Of a DNA stretch of 64,000 bases, positions 58,958-64,000 are shown in pieces (positions within the stretch are counted from its first letter, which is position 1; every line of letters begins with the position of its first letter). The notes beneath the pieces are model-generated. The model searched no databases, was not told where the DNA came from, and saw nothing but the letters and a program-made list of their open reading frames with translations. This stretch comes from Emydura subglobosa. Lineage: Eukaryota > Chordata > Testudines > Chelidae. The position numbers and the translations under genes are program-made. The stretch is taken from NCBI GenBank assembly GCA_007922225.1, contig ML679954.1, forward strand, positions 26,144,240 through 26,208,239. Reading direction: 5' to 3'.

Positions 58958-61900
58958 GAAAAATCACTGTAAAGCTTCATTTTTCATTTTTCTTTGTGTA
59001 TCAAATTATATATGTATTCTTGTCCACATGTGGAACTTAATTCACGTTAATGGTTTAGCAAGATCTGAACTGAGAACACATTGTGAACAATAAGAAAGAG
59101 GGGCTCTTGTAAGTGTTACCACAGCTTTCATAGATCTCTGCTCTTTCCTCAGCTGAGTGGATCAGACTTGGGACTACTAAATTTAATTAAGACTGGTTGA
59201 AAGTTGTAGGCCTTTTCATATGTGCTGCACAGTGCCAAAACTGCTTCTGTATAAAGCCATATGTGTGCTCCATTCCTAATTTTTGGGCAGAGGCACAACT
59301 GTTGTGAGGGGGTGCATCCTGTCCACATTGTTTTCATTCTGTTGATGCTCCTTTCAAAACTGCTGGAGGTCTCATACATTTTCCTACTTAAACCAATGAT
59401 TGATTTGTCATGCTTTTGTTCTGGGCACTGTTCTTGTGTCAGTAGCATAAGAGTGTTTAAAATGTTCTTGTTTAAGTATGGTGTTTAGTTCACTAGTCAT
59501 TTTATTATAATTTTTGTCCTGTGTAATTTAGTGTAGCGCATTTTGAAAAGAAGAGTGGCTGGATTTTGTTACATTTCTAGGGGACAGATGGGTCTGTCTC
59601 CCCGCTCCTTGGTGCTTGTTAAAGGATTCAAGCTCTGCCACAATATTTCCTGGCAATGTCCCTCAGTGAATTCACTGTGCCACATACAGGAACGTTTATC
59701 TCCAAGCATTCCATTAATTACTCACTCCTCAAACCCAATCAGACAGCAGAGCACCCTCACATTGAGTCCTCCATCCCCTTTGACATGGTCATTCTTTCCA
59801 CGCTCATCCATGGCACCAAGTGGATTTGTTTCTGTTTCTCAGGGTGCTTTGGCACCATGTGAAAAATCAAAGCAAAAGAAAAGGAATGCTTGATGTCAGA
59901 GATATTTTAAGATACTTCAATGCCTTTAAGTGAGCCACTAAAGCCCTTAATATTTGAGTGTGGCCATAGCATTGGGTTTCAAAGCACATGTACACTGAAC
60001 TCCTAGCTTTTCCCAAAGCTTATCCAGTTATCTGCCTTAGTATTGAATAGCTGGTCAGAACTGAGACAGGCAGATCTTTTTCATTCCTTGAAAAATACAG
60101 AAGTCACATTTGATGTCCTCTCTTGGTGCACACACACAGGCCTTCAGTTAGGATTCATATTCACCATTCACTATGCAGGAAGGCATACACACCCATAGTT
60201 CTTCTATCAGAGCAGTAAGTCACCAATTTCTGATGTCTTGGAATGATCATCTTTTGTGGGGCACAATGTTAATTACTTAGTCCTCCAGATAGTCATTTAA
60301 AGGTGTCATCCAAGAACCTTTGGTTCAGTCCAAATGTTCTGTCAGGGTGGATTTTATACTTGACACATTGCTGTAATATCTGAACATCGCTGAATGCTCT
60401 TCCACAAATAGTCATACAACCTCACATTAGAGTTGGATACCCCACTCCTAACAAATCCTACATTTGAAACCTCCACTTCCAAATCAAATAGAAATGTTTT
60501 TTTTCACTTGTATAATGAGGTCACATAGCAGGAAGGAAGATTTTGCTATTTAGTAGTTCTGAAACCTCTTTGATTAGCTGATTTACAAGTGATTTCTTTG
60601 ATGGTACTTTTGACAGCTATTAACACTTGCCATGAAAAGGGGGCCAATAAAGGTCTTTTTTCACCTCAGTTAATCAAATCGTTCCTGACGGGTCCCTCCA
60701 TCTTTATACCCTGCTTAAAGCCAAAATGCAACCTTGGGTATTAATTTAATTTCCATATGCTGAATTTAATATTTAAACAAATAAGTGAATGCCTGGTACA
60801 TTTCACTTGCTGAAATTGTCTTTTCTATTAACAATTGTCTCATCAAGACTAGTTAGTCGACTCAAAGCCGTTATGTCTTTACAGTACTTCCACATTTATA
60901 GTCTTGTATAAGGGCAAAATATTTTTCCATTTTCACACAGAGGTTTTCCTCCAAGTGCTTTCAGGATTCCATCTGAGCCAGCCATCTCAGCTTTAGTTTC
61001 TTTTGTGTCAGTTTTTTCCATCATCCTCATGCTTCGCAAGAAGCTAATTTCCACAAACTGTATGTATAACATGTTATCAGTTTTTACCTGTGAGAACAAG
61101 GTGTTTTAGAAAGTCTCTGAGTTTCTTTTTGGCACCTGATGGCTAAAACAAAGAGAAAACCTATATTGCATCAGTGTCTGTGTGAAGGAGTTAGTTGCAT
61201 TGCTAATTTTTTTTTTTTTAGTTTACCACTCTGAAGAAATTTTAAACTTTATTCGACCAGATCTAATGTTATTTAGTACTTATTTACTGACAGGCCAGGT
61301 TTATACCTTTTGGACTGTTGTTGGCACAGATGTCAGGACAAAAACATTGTTTTAGAGTCTCATTCTGCTCTTTCTTATCCCTGTATAAAACAATGAGGCC
61401 AGTGGAGTTGAAAGCTGTAAATCGAGGATACAAATCAGGACCTTAATCTTTCTTTTCTGGGAGTCATTCAGTGGCATATTTCTCTTCCTGCTGCCATTTT
61501 CTGGGAATCCAAACCACCATAGAAGATATTTTATTTATACCAAAAATGGAATTCATAATGCCCGCAGTGCTGCCTGCATGCAGTGCTTATGAATGCCAAC
61601 CAACTCTGGGACATATGTTTCATTCCATGGAAGGGGTCAGGAATCAGTTTTCAACAGCTGAATGCCTGTTTGTCCTTAATTGATGTATTTACAGTTAAGG
61701 GAGCTGTTGTGAGTTTGATTAATCCTGTGTATAAATTCCCAAATCGCAGGCATTGTTTTTAATCTAAAATGGAAAGAGAAAACTACTTACCATGCCAAGT
61801 AACTGTTATTCATTGTACATAATACAGGATTGAGGATTTATGTGGCCATATGATATGTAATAAATGACAGTCAAAATAGAATTGTAAGTAGCTTTTGCTT

Positions 61901-62104
61901 ATGGTTTTTTTTTTTTTACACTGAAAAATATATCATCATAAACACTAATACAAATAATGAGTAATATCTTTTAGGGATGTAGATAAAAGTTTAGCTGAGG
62001 CCACTTCTCCATAACCCAACAATTCTGTGTGACATCCTATATTAAAAATGAATGACCTCTTTGAACATTTTTTGTAATCCATCTTTTAGTATACAGTTAT
62101 ATGG

Positions 62105-62325
62105 AGGTGGCATGGTTTAGCTAGTAGATAAAGCAGCAGATTGGGAGTCAGGAGATTAGAGTTCTATTCTTGGCTATCACTCACCTGCTGTGGGACTTTA
62201 AGAAAGTCACTTCATTTTTCTGTGGCTCAATTTCCACATCTGTAAAATGGGGATAATATTCATTTTTCTTTGTAAAGGACTTTGAAATTACATAGAAAAT
62301 CACTATGTAAAATATTCGAGATTTG
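62105..62325 (+). repeat. MIR-like SINE in PLPPR5 intron 1
   Basis: GGTTTAGCTAGTAGATAAAG (decayed tRNA-like head), GGGAGTCAGGAGATTAG, AAAGTCACTTCATTTTTCTG and CACATCTGTAAAATGGGG match the tRNA-derived head and core of MIR. Confidence 0.75.
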
Positions 62326-63371
62326 ATTATTTTAATTTAATTTAGTCTACTTGCCTGATAAGAGATTGAGCACATTTAAAAATATAGGTCCTGATCCCAC
62401 ATGTACATGCTGTTTCATATGATTTCATGTTGTATGCAACATAAACCTATAGTTCTGTGATCATATTGAGCCCACTTCTGTGGTCTTTATTCAGGCAAAC
62501 TTTCCACTGATTGTAGATTCAATTTATGCTAAGAAATAGCTGCATTTTTTTCACTTGTAGTGCTAAACAATAGATGGTATAATTTTAAATTGCTTCTATT
62601 TTGAGTGCCTTCCTCCATTAAAAATTACAGTAGTTGATTTTTATTAGTTTCTTAGGCTATTTCTTTTTTGTTTAATGGTTTGGGGTTAGGGAGAATGAAT
62701 GCAAAACTTCTCTCACAAGCTATTTGGGAGCTTTGATAGAAATGATAATACACAGCTTTTCAAGAATTGAAATTAGCCCATTAATGTGGTTTGCTGATTA
62801 TTTTTCCTTCTCTATTTAACATTTTGAAACTCCATTTTGGTTGTGTTAGGCATCTAGGTGGCATGCAGTCAAAGGGATCTGACTCATGATTTCATTGTCA
62901 CTCAAACTCTGAATAATATTCTGCACATTTTCTTTAATCAGCTAGTAGCCTGTCTCTTTTTAATCATGAATTACATTGTAATCAATAAGTGGAACGTAGT
63001 TTCCATATGTAGTTGTCTTTGATTGTAATAAGGATTTGTATTAAACAGTTATAGCAACTAAGATCCCAGTTCAGGAAAACACACTTGAGTATGTGCTCAT
63101 TACTCTGTCCTTATTACTTAATTATGTACAATTTGTTTGTATGCATAATTAAAAATAAAACCATCAAAGATTTTTTTATCTTTAGTGCAGTAGTTTACAA
63201 ATGCAAATAGATGATATTGAAGTCTTGCACATTCTAAATAAGACAGTGTTTTCTCTGGTGGAACCAACTCCTCAAATCATCTTCTGGGAGGTGAGAGAAA
63301 AATAGTAATATATTTAAGTGAAACTATTACAATTAAACAGAATGGAATAAAATGCCATTGATGGATTGTAT

Positions 63372-63566
63372 GCAGTGTTGTTGTAGCTGTGTTGGTCCCA
63401 GAATATTAGAGAGACAAGGTGGGTGATGTGATATCTTTCACTGGACCAACTTCTGTTGGTGAAAAAGAGACAAGCTTTTGAGCTTATTCAGAGCTCAAAG
63501 ACTTGAAGAAGAGATCTGTGTAAGCTCAAAAGTTTGTCTCTTTCACCAGCAGAAGTTGATCCAATA
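63372..63566. mobile_element. Penelope-type terminal foldback
   Basis: Arms 63442-63486 and 63521-63563 are near reverse complements (GACCAACTTCTGTTGGTG and CACCAGCAGAAGTTGATCC). It begins GCAGTGTTGTTGTAGCTGTG, a Penelope-element terminal pattern of reptiles. No coding part remains. Confidence 0.6.
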
Positions 63567-64000
63567 ATTGGATTGCTAAATTCATAGAATATATACTCAT
63601 TTTTCCCTAGTTCCTAATAACTATCCTAACTAATTTCAAAATAACATTGTGTAGGTAAAGTGTCGTTTACCTCACAGAAAACAGTGTCCTCATATGGCCA
63701 TATCATGGAAGCATTTGGCCTGTTTATCCCTGCTGTAGCTTCACTGAAGTCAGAAGAGATGCAGCAGAGATGAATCTGGCCAGTTTTGTAATTGGAATAA
63801 TTTTTCACCAACTGTCCTAAAAAGTTAAATGCGGTGTTGTTTGTCCATCAGAGTTTGAACCCTAGACTAGGGAAAAAAAGAGTAACCGTGGCTTTTCCTT
63901 GCACTCTGGATAAGGGGCAGATAGTAGCTTTGCTACTTCAGGAGCTAACAAGGAACCAAACTGAGAGTCACAATTTGGTTCCTGGGTCCCTGCAGTGGGG

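Larger units (their letters stand above)
53138..64000 (+). other. PLPPR5: PLPPR5 intron 1 (5' portion)
   Basis: It begins at the GTAAGC donor at 53138 and runs past the window edge. I looked for the next exon (the family has VGE-containing residues, then the CCYINP region) and saw no open segment matching it. The intron holds a small inverted-repeat element (55.9 kb), a CR1 (58.1-58.96 kb), a MIR-like SINE (62.1 kb) and a Penelope-type foldback (63.4 kb). The rest is AT-rich sequence with nothing recognisable. Confidence 0.85.

Noticed and set aside
60896..61099. A reverse-strand open frame preceded by an acceptor-like CTCACAG
   Set aside because: No family resemblance and no convincing donor. 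It is short enough to be chance.
53138..64000. A second PLPPR5 exon in the window
   Set aside because: No segment matches the expected residues after LV (VGE and CCYINP regions) with flanking splice sites.

Overview
The window reads as vertebrate nuclear DNA, and most likely as a turtle or another slowly evolving sauropsid. It is AT-rich, with sparse coding and one sharp CpG island. Its repeats are CR1 LINEs of several ages, MIR-like SINEs, Penelope-like elements with GIY-YIG endonuclease remnants, hAT-type terminal-inverted-repeat elements and LTR-like blocks. Nothing bacterial, viral (exogenous) or CRISPR-like is present.

The only recognisable host gene is PLPPR5 (phospholipid phosphatase-related protein 5, PRG-5), on the + strand. 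Its CpG-island promoter and usual first coding exon lie at about 51.9-53.35 kb. The coding part runs 52934-53137 and ends at a clean GTAAGC donor in phase 0. The remaining 10.9 kb is the start of a long intron 1, and no further PLPPR5 exon was found.

The most interesting observation is 23 kb upstream. A 75-base segment at 29569-29643 has a strong 3' splice site, an ATG in good context, 23 open codons and a GTAAGA donor in phase 0. Its peptide resembles the N-terminus of the paralogue PLPPR1 (shared TQR and PCFI-VE residues). The usual PLPPR5 exon contains an in-frame acceptor-like site (AG at 52947-52948) at the matching codon. Splicing 29643 to 52949 would replace the usual MLYFQ start with a PLPPR1-like N-terminus. 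This looks like an alternative upstream first coding exon. It sits between two 245-bp direct repeats that are about 99% identical.

Layout: 1-17 kb is intergenic, with hAT, SINE, CR1, Penelope and LTR-like repeats. 17.5-19.6 kb is an older LINE split by a CR1. 20-26.9 kb holds hAT elements and an LTR-like block. 26.9-29.3 kb is a long CR1 ending just upstream of the candidate exon. 29.3-30.8 kb holds the repeat pair, the candidate exon and a TATA-like block. 30.8-51 kb is mostly anonymous sequence with LTR-like blocks, a reverse-strand L2-like LINE and a hairpin. 51.0-51.6 kb is a well-preserved CR1 end abutting the promoter region. 51.9-53.35 kb is the PLPPR5 CpG island and exon. 53.1-64 kb is intron 1, with a CR1 carrying a 23-bp microinversion, a MIR-like SINE and a Penelope-type foldback.

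Repeat boundaries are approximate unless a target-site duplication is quoted. Family names come from recognition of sequence patterns, not from a database search.
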